Assembly: GCF_016756615.1 (NCBI RefSeq)
Contig: NZ_AP023262.1
Location: 3,349,501-3,413,500, forward strand
DNA: 64,000 nt
Direction: 5' to 3'
Source: Mesorhizobium sp. L-8-3
GTDB lineage: Bacteria > Pseudomonadota > Alphaproteobacteria > Rhizobiales > Rhizobiaceae
Part shown: positions 55,579-63,943 of the stretch, piece after piece
Layout of the letters: each line of letters begins with the position of its first letter
How positions within the stretch are numbered: the first letter of the stretch is position 1
Position numbers and translations under genes: made by a program
Notes under the pieces: model-generated
The model's database searches: none
The model's input: only the letters and a program-made list of their open reading frames with translations
What the model was told of the DNA's origin: nothing

Positions 55579-56199
55579 TCATGCCATTGCGCGAATCAGA
55601 GTCCAGATATCGGTGAAATAGCGCTCCACCGTCACCGGTTCCTCGAATGCGGGATCCAACAGCATGGTACGGATGCGGGGGTTGGAGATGACCAGCGAAA
55701 TGGCACAGGCGGCCACGGTGGAGGCCTTGTAGCCCCGGAACATGCCGTAAAGCTGCATCTCCGCGATCTTTTCCTCGATGGTCGCGGAAATTTCATAGTA
55801 GAAGACGCGTATCGCTTCCGCGAGATGCGGCAATCGCACCGTCTCTCCGAGATAGGCGCGCAGGAGCGCGGCGTTCTTCTTGTTGGAACCACGCTCCCAA
55901 AGCTTGCGGATCAATGCTTCCAGATCCTCCCAGCAACGCTCTTGCCGCACCTGGAGGGCACGAAGCTGAGGCGAATACGTTTCCATGTCGCGTATTGCCA
56001 CCGCCACGAGCAGGTCGTCCTTGGTCTTGAAACGGGCGACGATGCTCCGTCGCGTTACTCCGCAACCCTGGGCGAGATCATGTATCGTAGTGCCCTGAAA
56101 GCCGCGTTCCACGAAGGACCGTTCGGCGGCGTCGAGTATCAGTTCGGTCAACTCGGCCGACTTCTGCTGGGTTGGACGCCCGGATTTCCTGTTCGTCAT
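55579..56199 (-). CDS. TetR-family transcriptional regulator
   Basis: 206-aa repressor. HTH about residues 15-62: LILDAAERSFVERGFQGTTI, HDLAQGCGVTRRSIVARFKT, KDDLLVAVAIRDMETY. The C-terminal ligand domain is all-helical and unspecific (YYEISATIEEKIAEMQLYGM). It diverges from the TRAP operon; the 27-bp inverted-repeat element occurs in that promoter and again before the kinase operon on its other side, so it probably represses both. Confidence 0.9.
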   Translation of the reverse strand: MTNRKSGRPTQQKSAELTELILDAAERSFVERGFQGTTIHDLAQGCGVTRRSIVARFKTKDDLLVAVAIRDMETYSPQLRALQVRQERCWEDLEALIRKLWERGSNKKNAALLRAYLGETVRLPHLAEAIRVFYYEISATIEEKIAEMQLYGMFRGYKASTVAACAISLVISNPRIRTMLLDPAFEEPVTVERYFTDIWTLIRAMA

Positions 56200-56349
56200 C
56201 GTCCCGTTCCGAAAATTGCCTGTGTCGTTCTGAGCGGCTTAGGCCGAAACCTATGCGCAATCGGTCGGATTTTCACCACCGCTCCTGCCGTGGAAACCTC
56301 AAACCGTCAGATTGGAAAGCGACCATACGATACGCATGTGTATTTATTG

Positions 56350-56391
56350 TTGACAAAGCTTCGTATAAATGGCTCTTTTATGTGCCATTAA
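56350..56391 (+). promoter_or_regulatory. TRAP operon promoter with shared 27-bp element, copy 2
   Basis: A TTGACA -35-like hexamer at 56350-56355 is followed by the 27-bp element at 56365-56391, containing a perfect AATGGC-N10-GCCATT inverted repeat that would cover the -10 region. The region is A/T-rich. It ends 22 nt before the dctP-type start. Repressor occupancy here would block polymerase. The -10 itself is not clear-cut. Confidence 0.65.
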
Positions 56392-56413
56392 GTCGATTTG
56401 GGAGGATCGTCAA

Positions 56414-57445
56414 TTGAAAGCCCTTCGCCGTCTCGTCATATCCGCACTGCTCAGCCTGGGAGCAGCCGGAGCGTCCCAGGCGCAGGAAATCACCCTGCGC
56501 TTCCATTCGTTCATCCACGCCACCTCGTACCAGCAGATCAAATTCTTCGAGCCCTGGTGCGAGAAGATCAAGGAGCAGTCGGCCGGTCGCATGGTCTGCC
56601 AGATCTATCCGTCGATGCAACTCGGAGGATCGCCTGCCGAGCTCTTCAACCAGGCGAGGGACGGCATCGTCGACATCGTCTACGGGAACCCGGGCTATAG
56701 TCCCGGCTCCTACCTTGCCGCCGAGGTTTTCGAACTGCCCTTCATGCTGAACGACGTGCATAACGCATCACGGGCGATGTGGGATGTCCTGGGAGATAAT
56801 CCCGGGCCGGAATTCGAAGGCCTGCGTCTCATCGCGATCGCGCCGTCGGATTTTCCGATCATCCAGACCACCAGCAAGCCGATCCGGACCGTGGACGACC
56901 TTCAGGGCGTGAAGCTGCGCTCGGCCGGCCGCTACGGTGCGAAGGTCCTTGAAGCGCTGGGCGCGCTGCCCATCCAGATGCCGGCCGGAGAGATCGTCGA
57001 TTCGCTCAATCGTGGAGTCATCGACGGCGCCTACCTTCCTTGGAGCGCGGTTGGCCTGCTCAAGCTGAACGAAACAATGAAGCACTTCACCGATTTCGGC
57101 GACAAGCAACAGCGCATGTATACCTCGGTGCAGATCGTGGCGATGAGCCAGGCGACCTATGACCGGCTGTCGGATGACCTGAAGAAGGTGATCGACGACA
57201 ATCGTGGAGTGGAACCGTCGGTGCAGTTCGGCGACGCCTTCGAGAGCACCGCCGTGGCGGACAAGAAGGCCTTCGCGGAGGAGGGCGCCGACATCCACGT
57301 TCTCTCGGATTCCGAATATGAGCGCTGGCGCAAGGCGGCGGAACCGATCACCGATGAGTGGGTGGCGGACGCGAACAAGAAGGGCCTCGATGGCGGCAAG
57401 CTGCTCGAGCAAGCGCGCCAGGCGATCGCGAAATACGCGAATTGA
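56414..57445 (+). CDS. TRAP transporter substrate-binding protein (DctP family)
   Basis: 343-aa periplasmic receptor. Start is TTG 56414 (GGGAGG 9 nt upstream), giving the signal KALRRLVISALLSLGAAGAS with cleavage after SQA. Mature protein: EITLRFHSFIHATSYQQIKF; LFNQARDGIVDIVYGNPGY; GVKLRSAGRYGAKVLEALGA with the ligand-binding Arg; QMPAGEIVDSLNRGVIDGAY. DctP proteins bind carboxylates through that Arg. First gene of dctP-dctQ-dctM plus a DUF7064-like gene. Confidence 0.92.
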   Translation: MKALRRLVISALLSLGAAGASQAQEITLRFHSFIHATSYQQIKFFEPWCEKIKEQSAGRMVCQIYPSMQLGGSPAELFNQARDGIVDIVYGNPGYSPGSYLAAEVFELPFMLNDVHNASRAMWDVLGDNPGPEFEGLRLIAIAPSDFPIIQTTSKPIRTVDDLQGVKLRSAGRYGAKVLEALGALPIQMPAGEIVDSLNRGVIDGAYLPWSAVGLLKLNETMKHFTDFGDKQQRMYTSVQIVAMSQATYDRLSDDLKKVIDDNRGVEPSVQFGDAFESTAVADKKAFAEEGADIHVLSDSEYERWRKAAEPITDEWVADANKKGLDGGKLLEQARQAIAKYAN

Positions 57446-57494
57446 ACGGCTTTCGCGCCGGCAATCCCGGCCTACCGACTTGCGAGAGGCGCAA

Positions 57495-58067
57495 ATGACT
57501 TCCCCAGAACATCGAGCCGGCGATGCGACCGCCACGGGCCTCGGCATGCCGGACTTTGGCGACCGGGTGGGCCGCGGTTTGGCCTGGGCGGCGATGATCC
57601 TGGCCATCGTCGGGGTCCTCATCATCGCGGCCCTTGCCTGCATGCTGTGTGTCACCATCGTCGCAAGGAAGCTGTTCGGCTGGCAGGTGACGGGCGATCA
57701 TGAACTCGTGCAGATCCTCGCCGCGGTCTCCATGTCCATGCTTTTCCCGTGGTGCCACATCACCGGCGGCAACGTGATCGTCGACCTGCTGACTTCAGGC
57801 TTGCCTCACCGGCTCAATGTGAGCCTCGACAGGATCGGGTCGATGTTGCTCGGCGCGGTGGCGCTGCTCCTGGCCTGGAGGACAGGCCTGCTCGCGGAGC
57901 AAACCTACCTTCGCGGCTCCTTCACGCCCTTGCTGGCCGTGCCGGTATGGCTGCCGCAGGCGCTGATGGTTCCCGGCCTCCTGCTCACGGCGGTGGTCGG
58001 CTCCTACCTCGCGCTCAAGCCGAGGGCAATCGAAGAACGCGACAACATTTCGGGTCACGCGCCATGA
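57495..58067 (+). CDS. TRAP transporter small permease (DctQ)
   Basis: 190-aa membrane protein with four transmembrane helices (ILAIVGVLIIAALACMLCVT; ILAAVSMSMLFPWCHITGGN; LGAVALLLAWRTGLL; ALMVPGLLLTAVVGSYLAL). VARKLFGWQVTGDHELVQIL is the DctQ family block. ATG preceded by AGAGG; ends overlapping the large permease start (ATGA). Confidence 0.9.
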   Translation: MTSPEHRAGDATATGLGMPDFGDRVGRGLAWAAMILAIVGVLIIAALACMLCVTIVARKLFGWQVTGDHELVQILAAVSMSMLFPWCHITGGNVIVDLLTSGLPHRLNVSLDRIGSMLLGAVALLLAWRTGLLAEQTYLRGSFTPLLAVPVWLPQALMVPGLLLTAVVGSYLALKPRAIEERDNISGHAP

Positions 58068-59380
58068 CCGGCGTCGAACTTGGACTTCTCATCATCGCCG
58101 GGACCTTCGTCCTCATCCTTCTGCGAGTGCCGATCGCGGTGGCAATGTTCATCGGTGGCGCCAGCGGCTTTGCTTATGCCGTGGGTACCGCGCCGCTTCT
58201 GAACTGGATGAAATCCGTCGCCTACAGCCGTCTGGCCAGCTTCGATCTCATCGTGGTGCCGCTGTTCCTGCTGATGGGCCAGTTCGCCACCTATGGCGGG
58301 TTGTCCAATTTGCTGTTCCGCTTCGTGAATGCGTTCCTCGGCCACTTCCGCGGCGGCCTGGCGCTAGCGACCGTGGGGGCATGCGCCGGGTTCGGCGCCA
58401 TTTGCGGCAGTTCCATCGCCACCGCCGCGACCATGGCACAGGTGGCATATCCACAAATGAGCAAGTTCGGCTATTCCGGCCGGCTCTCTACAGGCTCGAT
58501 TGCCGCAGGCGGCACTCTCGGCATCCTCATCCCGCCATCCGTGCCGCTCGTGGTGTTCGCGATCCTCACCGGCGAGTCGATCGGCAAGCTGTTCGTCGCG
58601 GCCATTGGCCCGGCTGCAATCGCCTTTCTGGGCTATCTGCTCGCAGTCCGATATCACGTCCTGCGGGACCCGAAAGCCGGTCCCGCCGGTCCCTGCGCGA
58701 ACTGGCGGGAAAGGCTGCGCGCCACGATCGCGGTGATCCCCGTCGTCCTGATCTTCGCGGCGGTGGTGGTCAGCATCTATGGTGGCTGGTCCAGCCCGAC
58801 GGAAGCCTCTGCGGTGGGTGCCGTCGCGACCTTTCTGCTTGCGCTGGCGCATGGACTGAACCGCAAGGGCTTTCTCCTCAGTCTTCTCGGCACCGCTCAA
58901 TCGACCGCGATGATCTTTCTCATCCTCATCGGCGCCGACATGCTGAATTCGGCCCTGGCCTTCACCAATATGACCAACGGCATAACCCAGTGGATCACGC
59001 AGAGCGGTTTCGCTCCCCTGCTGGTCGTGGCGGTGATCATGCTGATCTACATCGCGCTCGGCTGCGTCATGGAGTCCATGTCCATGATCGTGCTGACGGT
59101 TCCGATCTTCTATCCGATGATCATGCAGTTCGACCTGTGGGGCATGGCGCCCCAGGACAAATCGATCTGGTTCGGCGTGATGGCGCTGATGGTGGTCGAG
59201 ATCGGCCTCATCACACCGCCGGTCGGGCTGAACGCCTTCGTCGTCAACAGGATCGCGCGGAACGTGCCGCTCGCGGACACTTTCCGTGGGCTGGTGCCGT
59301 TTCTCACATCCGATCTGGCCCGCGTCGCGATCCTGTTCTTCTTCCCGCAAGTGGCGCTCTTCCTCGTCCACGCCCTGTAA
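58064..59380 (+). CDS. TRAP transporter large permease (DctM)
   Basis: 438-aa ion-coupled transport subunit with about 12 membrane segments. Family blocks: FDLIVVPLFLLMGQFATYGG; GACAGFGAICGSSIATAATM; SIAAGGTLGILIPPSVPLVV; GLITPPVGLNAFVVNRIA. ATG 58064 overlaps the DctQ stop by 4 nt; the longer frame upstream is a shadow of dctQ. Together with DctP/DctQ it imports an organic acid. Confidence 0.93.
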   Translation: MTGVELGLLIIAGTFVLILLRVPIAVAMFIGGASGFAYAVGTAPLLNWMKSVAYSRLASFDLIVVPLFLLMGQFATYGGLSNLLFRFVNAFLGHFRGGLALATVGACAGFGAICGSSIATAATMAQVAYPQMSKFGYSGRLSTGSIAAGGTLGILIPPSVPLVVFAILTGESIGKLFVAAIGPAAIAFLGYLLAVRYHVLRDPKAGPAGPCANWRERLRATIAVIPVVLIFAAVVVSIYGGWSSPTEASAVGAVATFLLALAHGLNRKGFLLSLLGTAQSTAMIFLILIGADMLNSALAFTNMTNGITQWITQSGFAPLLVVAVIMLIYIALGCVMESMSMIVLTVPIFYPMIMQFDLWGMAPQDKSIWFGVMALMVVEIGLITPPVGLNAFVVNRIARNVPLADTFRGLVPFLTSDLARVAILFFFPQVALFLVHAL

Positions 59381-59427
59381 GCCCGGCCCCGACGGCGGGA
59401 CCGAACTTGTCCAAGAAAGGTGATGAA

Positions 59428-60456
59428 ATGATCAGTGCTAAGGATTCTGCCTACCACCCAAACGACCCCACGGAATGGCGGTGGACGGAAACCACGCCGC
59501 TGATCTTCTCCGTTCCGGAGGCCCGCGTTCTGGGCAATCTCTATGTCGCTTCCCGGCCGAACCTGGGTGTTGCGTTATCGTCGATCGCGATAGGGCAGGG
59601 GATCTGCCGCCAGGCATATGAGATCGATTTTTCGGATGCGCAGATGCATCTTCCGGCGCCGAAGGTTTTCACGGGCTACGAACTGGAGAACGGGCTGCGT
59701 GTCGACGTCACCGATGCGCCGCACGAATACCGCTTCCGCTATGCCTACAAGGGTGGTGACGAGTGCTCTCTCGACCTGACCTTCCGAGGGATACACCGTC
59801 CGTTCGACTGCGAGGACCCCGCTGAGAACCCGCTTCTCGAAAAGCCGGAAGGCCACGCCTACGACTCCCGCCTGGGCGACCAGTGGGGCAATCGTTCCGC
59901 CGGCGCGACCCATCCTTCCGGACATTTCAACACGCTTGGGCGCACGACCGGCGAGCTCATCCTTCGCGGCAAGCGTTACGACGTGGACTGCTACGACTGC
60001 ATGGACCACAGCTGGAGCCGCCGTACCGAGGTGAGCCGCCGCGCGGTGGCCTATCTCAGCGCCTGCTTCGGTCCGGACTACGGGTTGCATATGGCCGTGC
60101 CGCTGGACCTCGTCGACGGCGAAACGGTCTATGAGCAGTTGCGCTTCGGCTTCGTCGTGGACAACGGCGAGACGTTCGGTCTAATCAGCGCTGAAATCGG
60201 CGGCAGCACCACCGACATGCTGCCCATGGCCTGCTGGGTCAGCGCGACTGACGTGCGCGGCAAGGTGCACCGCTTCTCAGGTGCGGCGATCGCCGGTCAT
60301 CCATACGACAACTTCAACCCTTCGCACATCGCTTTCCAGTGCCTCATGCGCTGGCAGACCGAGGATGGCCGCGTGGGCCATAGCGAGCTCGCGAACATAT
60401 TCGGCCGCGAGTTCCTGCATGCGCGGTTGTCCCGGTCCGCCCGCCTTGCGGCCTGA
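59428..60456 (+). CDS. DUF7064/7065-type protein (AttH/CrtC-like lipocalin fold, tentative)
   Basis: 342-aa soluble protein without signal peptide. Rich in beta strands, with RRTEVSRRAVAYLSACFGPD and, before it, GKRYDVDCYDCMDHSWSRR, a conserved block of the AttH/CrtC (hydroxyneurosporene synthase-like) superfamily and of DUF7064 proteins. These often sit in terpenoid, steroid or lipid-breakdown clusters, function unproven. ATG 59428 has AAAGG upstream and follows dctM by 47 nt, so it belongs to the TRAP operon. Confidence 0.7.
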   Translation: MISAKDSAYHPNDPTEWRWTETTPLIFSVPEARVLGNLYVASRPNLGVALSSIAIGQGICRQAYEIDFSDAQMHLPAPKVFTGYELENGLRVDVTDAPHEYRFRYAYKGGDECSLDLTFRGIHRPFDCEDPAENPLLEKPEGHAYDSRLGDQWGNRSAGATHPSGHFNTLGRTTGELILRGKRYDVDCYDCMDHSWSRRTEVSRRAVAYLSACFGPDYGLHMAVPLDLVDGETVYEQLRFGFVVDNGETFGLISAEIGGSTTDMLPMACWVSATDVRGKVHRFSGAAIAGHPYDNFNPSHIAFQCLMRWQTEDGRVGHSELANIFGREFLHARLSRSARLAA

Positions 60457-60557
60457 TCGTGTGGAGTGACGTCGGCGCATGGTACGACGGCCGAGCGGCC
60501 CCGGTGGGTCGTATCGGCGACCGATCTCGCATGGTTCCTTGGGGAGGCGAAGATCAT

Positions 60558-60574
60558 CCGGTCGAGCCGACCGG
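60558..60574. terminator. Tight hairpin between converging operons
   Basis: CCGGTCG-AGC-CGACCGG, a perfect 7-bp stem with 3-nt loop, in the 133-nt gap between the DUF7064-like gene and the convergent SDR. Position suits termination from either side; no T-run. Confidence 0.45.
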
Positions 60575-60589
60575 CCTGCCGGACAGTCA

Positions 60590-61396
60590 TCAGTTCGGGT
60601 GCAGCACCGCGCCGCCGCAGACGGAGATCACCTGGCCGGTGACGTAGCCGGAAAGATCGGTCGTCAGGAACTCCAGTACATTGGCGAGGTCTTCCGTGCG
60701 GCCGAAGCGCTTCAGCGCGATCGCCTCGATCTGCTGCGGCGTTCCCACGCCCATCGCCGGGTCGAGGCGCTTCAATCGCTCGGTCTCCACGATCCCCGGC
60801 GCGATCGCGTTGACCCGGATGCCGTGGGGGCCGAGTTCGGCGGCGAGGGTACGCGTGAGATAGGCCACCCCCGCCTTGGCAGCGCCGTAGACCGCGAGGT
60901 TGCCACCCTCGAGCAGCGAGATGCCGGTCTGCGAGGAGATGTTGACGATGACGCCGCCGCGCTGCGCCTTCATCGTCGGCGCGACCGCGGCACAGCAGAG
61001 CTGGGTCGATTTCAGATTGACGCCGATCAGATAGTCGAACGCCTCTGATGTCGTCTCGGTCGCCAGCGTGCCGCTTCCGCGCGCCACCGCCACGCCAGCA
61101 TTGTTCACGAGGATGTCGATCCGCCCGAAAACCTCCAGCGTGCGGTCGACAAGGCCGCGAACCGCCGAGGGGTCGCGCATGTCGCCTTCGAAATCGAGCG
61201 CCTTCACTCCGAACGCCTCTGCTTCGGCCATGACGCTTTCGGCGGTCAGCTTTTCGCCGATCCGCGCGGCGGCCCCCAGGTTGAGGTCGGAGATCACGAC
61301 GTTGGCGCCGAGCTTCGCCAGCCTCAGCGCATAGGCCCGCCCCAGCCCGCGCGCGGCACCGGTGACGATGGCGACCTTTCCGGAGAGCGCGCCCAT
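60590..61396 (-). CDS. SDR-family oxidoreductase, tandem paralogue B
   Basis: 268-aa SDR: VAIVTGAARGLGRAYALRLA; Asp after beta-2 (ISDLNLG), so NAD; DILVNNAGVAVARGSG; catalytic Ser in NISSQTGIS; VYGAAKAGVAYLTR; ELGPHGIRVNAIAPGI. ATG 61396 overlaps the stop of the neighbouring paralogue (TGATG). Very similar along its length to the 61396-62217 product, so the pair arose by tandem duplication. Probably acts on hydroxyacyl-CoA or an alcohol in the same pathway. Confidence 0.9.
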   Translation of the reverse strand: MGALSGKVAIVTGAARGLGRAYALRLAKLGANVVISDLNLGAAARIGEKLTAESVMAEAEAFGVKALDFEGDMRDPSAVRGLVDRTLEVFGRIDILVNNAGVAVARGSGTLATETTSEAFDYLIGVNLKSTQLCCAAVAPTMKAQRGGVIVNISSQTGISLLEGGNLAVYGAAKAGVAYLTRTLAAELGPHGIRVNAIAPGIVETERLKRLDPAMGVGTPQQIEAIALKRFGRTEDLANVLEFLTTDLSGYVTGQVISVCGGAVLHPN

Positions 61397-62217
61397 CAGT
61401 TCGGCGTCAGGACCGCGCCGCCATCGGCGCAGATCACCTGTCCCGTGACATATTGCGAAAGGTCGGTGACGAGGAACTCCAGCACGCCGGCGCAGTCGTC
61501 CACTGTGCCGAGCCGCCGCAACGGCAGGCCCTGCGCCTGGGTGTCGGTGCCGATGCCACGCGCCGCAGCCTGGGCGGCCACCCGCGCCGTCATGATGATG
61601 CCGGGCGCGATGGCGTTGACCCTTATCCCGTGAGGGCCGAGCTCCGATGCGAGATTTCGGGTCAATATCGCCACGGCCGCCTTGGCCGCGCCGTAGACCG
61701 CCAGCAGGCCGCCCGGCAGGATGGAGACGCCGGTCTGGGACGTCACGTTCACGATGACGCCCGCCCCTTGCTCCTTCATGATCGGCGCCGCTGCCTGGCA
61801 GCACAGCAGAGCAGAGCGCAGATTGGCGTCCATCAGCAGGTCGTAGTCCGCCTGGCTCGTCTGCGTGGCCAGCGGGCCGCTGTCACGCGCGATTGCGCCG
61901 CCGGCATTGTTGACAAGGATGTCCACGCGCCCGAACGCGCGCATCGTCTCGGCGAAGACGCGCTCGACATCCTGCGGCTTCGAAAGATCTGCCTGGACGC
62001 CGATCGAGCGCCGGCCCATCGCTTCGATTTCCGCCGGCACGCCATCGGCCGACAGGCGTTCATTCCAGTCGCGCGCGCCATCGAGGTTCAGGTCGGCGAC
62101 GGTCACGTCGGCTCCCAGTTCCGCCAGCCGGAGCGCATAGGCGTGTCCGAGGCCGCGTGCAGCGCCGGTGACGACCGCGACCTTGCCTTCGAGGGGATGG
62201 ATCATGGGTAAGCTCAT
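61396..62217 (-). CDS. SDR-family oxidoreductase, tandem paralogue A
   Basis: 273-aa SDR: VAVVTGAARGLGHAYALRLA; VADLNLDG (NAD); DILVNNAGGAIARDSG; NVTSQTGVS; VYGAAKAAVAILTR; SQYVTGQVICADGGAVLTPN. Start ATG 62217 overlaps the nitroreductase stop (ATGA); ATG 62205 is an alternative. Follows the nitroreductase in a minus-strand operon with a second APH-like protein and an acyl-CoA dehydrogenase end. Confidence 0.9.
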   Translation of the reverse strand: MSLPMIHPLEGKVAVVTGAARGLGHAYALRLAELGADVTVADLNLDGARDWNERLSADGVPAEIEAMGRRSIGVQADLSKPQDVERVFAETMRAFGRVDILVNNAGGAIARDSGPLATQTSQADYDLLMDANLRSALLCCQAAAPIMKEQGAGVIVNVTSQTGVSILPGGLLAVYGAAKAAVAILTRNLASELGPHGIRVNAIAPGIIMTARVAAQAAARGIGTDTQAQGLPLRRLGTVDDCAGVLEFLVTDLSQYVTGQVICADGGAVLTPN

Positions 62218-62894
62218 CGATGAAAAATGACGGAATCCGCGAGCGACACGCGGCCGACGCGAGCCGCGTTGGCCGGCGCCAAGACGTCCTCGTAGCCGAA
62301 GGAGATGCCGTAGAGGATCCTGTTGGATGCATCGAGACCGAGATGGTCGCGGATGATCGACGGGTAGAGGCTGAGCGCGCCTTGCGCGCAACTCGCTATG
62401 CCACGCGATGTGAAGGCCAGCATCAGCGTTTGCGCGTAGATGCCGAGATCGACGGCCTCGCGCTCCTCGAATTCGCCGAACATGAAGACGAACACGGCAT
62501 GCGGCGCGCCGAAGAATTCGAGATTGCGACGATAGGCCCAGTCGCGGCGCGGCCGGTCGTGTCGTTCGATCCCCATGGCACCGTAGAGCTGCACGGCGGC
62601 ATCGACCTGCCGTTCGCGGTAAGCGCCCGCAAATTTGCGATCGGCGGTGAAGTCGGGGTCCGGCGCCACGCCGGCGTTGGCGGCCTCCACCATCTTCCGG
62701 CCGAGTGCGCTCAGGCTGTCGCCCGAGACGACGTGGGAGATCCAGGGCTGGATGTTGCAATTCGACGGAGCCGTCTGCGCGAGCTCGAACACCTCGCGGA
62801 TCGTCGCGGCTGGAACCTCCCGCGTCAGGAAGCCCCGGACCGAACGGCGTCCGGCTATGGCTTGGTCCAGCGTCATGGTCGATCCCTCCGCCAT
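62214..62894 (-). CDS. Nitroreductase family protein (FMN-dependent)
   Basis: 226-aa flavoprotein: RRSVRGFLTREVPAATIREV (FMN phosphate Arg), LAQTAPSNCNIQPW, and ASCAQGALSLYPSIIRDHLG with GISFGYED at the C-terminus. These fit FMN-binding nitroreductases; some members reduce enoyl or quinone compounds instead. It overlaps the APH-like gene stop by one base (TGATGG) and the SDR start at its end. Substrate unknown. Confidence 0.88.
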   Translation of the reverse strand: MAEGSTMTLDQAIAGRRSVRGFLTREVPAATIREVFELAQTAPSNCNIQPWISHVVSGDSLSALGRKMVEAANAGVAPDPDFTADRKFAGAYRERQVDAAVQLYGAMGIERHDRPRRDWAYRRNLEFFGAPHAVFVFMFGEFEEREAVDLGIYAQTLMLAFTSRGIASCAQGALSLYPSIIRDHLGLDASNRILYGISFGYEDVLAPANAARVGRVSLADSVIFHR

Positions 62895-63943
62895 CAGAGC
62901 CCGCCGCGCTCCGCGATTCTCATGCCCCGCCCGGCGTAGGCATGCGCCAGGAACCGTCCGACGCGCGCCGAATCCGGCAGGGTGCTGTTGCCCAGTTCGC
63001 CGCGCACGGCAACGCCGGCGCTCCCGACCGCGCCGCGGAACATGGCAAAGACGCGATGGAAATCGGTCAGCCGCTCCGTGCTGCCCGCATGCGCGTAATA
63101 GCGCTCGAGATAATCTTCCTCGGAAGGGATCCCCAGTGCGATCGCATCCTCGCCCATGATCCCGCCATTCTCGTCGGGAGCCATGTTCCAGGCCTGGGTG
63201 TTGAAGGCCACATCCACCAGCGGATGGCCGAGCGTCGACAACTCCCAGTCGAGGACCCCGACAACCCTCGGCTCGGTCGGATGGAACATCATGTTGCCGA
63301 TCCGGAAGTCACCGTGGCACAGCGCGATGAGTTCGCTCGCAGGAACGCGCTTCTGCAGCCAGGCGATCATCCGGTCGAGGTCGGGATTGTCGTCGTCGCT
63401 CTTGCGGTATTGCGACCAGAGCTGCGACCAGCGGCTGATCTGGCGTTCGAAATAGTTGCCCGGCCGGCCGTAGTCCGCAAGGCCCAAGGCGGAGAAATCC
63501 AGCCGATGGATCTTCGCCATGGTTTCGCACATCGAGGCATAGGCCCGCGACCGATCCGGCGCCGACAGGCCGGGCATGGCGTAGGCGGTGTAGACACGGC
63601 CCTCCAGCCACTCCATCAGGTAGAACGGCGTGCCGAGCAGGTCCGGGTCCGCGTGGTAGTGGTAAGCCTCGGGCACCGCGACGTCGGACGCGGCCAGGGC
63701 CTTTAACACCCGGAACTCGCGATCGATCGCATGGGCCGACTTCGCGAGTTGCATCCTCGGCTGCTTGCGCAACACGGCGCGCCACCCGTCGGCGTCGACG
63801 AAATAGGTCGGGTTCGACATGCCGCCTTCGGTCGCGCGGATCTCGAGCGAGGCGATGCTCCGGCCGAGATGATCCGCCAGGAACTCTCTGAGGGCCTCGG
63901 GATCGAAGTCGGGTCCGAGATCGGCGGCCGGACGAGCGTTCAC
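62894..63943 (-). CDS. Phosphotransferase family protein (APH fold), second copy
   Basis: 349-aa protein: ATEGGMSNPTYFVDADGWRA nucleotide-side loop, VLRKQP with the N-lobe Lys, LIALCHGDFRIGNMMFHP with His210 and Asp212, and GVLDWELSTLGHPLVDVAF with metal Asp232. This is the ACAD10/FadE36-type APH domain that typically sits beside an acyl-CoA dehydrogenase, as here. It is quite different from the 53833-55050 kinase. GTG start 63943 overlaps the stop of the upstream gene (GTGA). Confidence 0.92.
   Translation of the reverse strand: MNARPAADLGPDFDPEALREFLADHLGRSIASLEIRATEGGMSNPTYFVDADGWRAVLRKQPRMQLAKSAHAIDREFRVLKALAASDVAVPEAYHYHADPDLLGTPFYLMEWLEGRVYTAYAMPGLSAPDRSRAYASMCETMAKIHRLDFSALGLADYGRPGNYFERQISRWSQLWSQYRKSDDDNPDLDRMIAWLQKRVPASELIALCHGDFRIGNMMFHPTEPRVVGVLDWELSTLGHPLVDVAFNTQAWNMAPDENGGIMGEDAIALGIPSEEDYLERYYAHAGSTERLTDFHRVFAMFRGAVGSAGVAVRGELGNSTLPDSARVGRFLAHAYAGRGMRIAERGGL

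Noticed and set aside
58381..60456. 691-codon frame ending in the DUF7064-like protein
   Set aside because: Its first 350 codons are a shifted shadow of dctM; ATG 59428 with a ribosome site is the real start.
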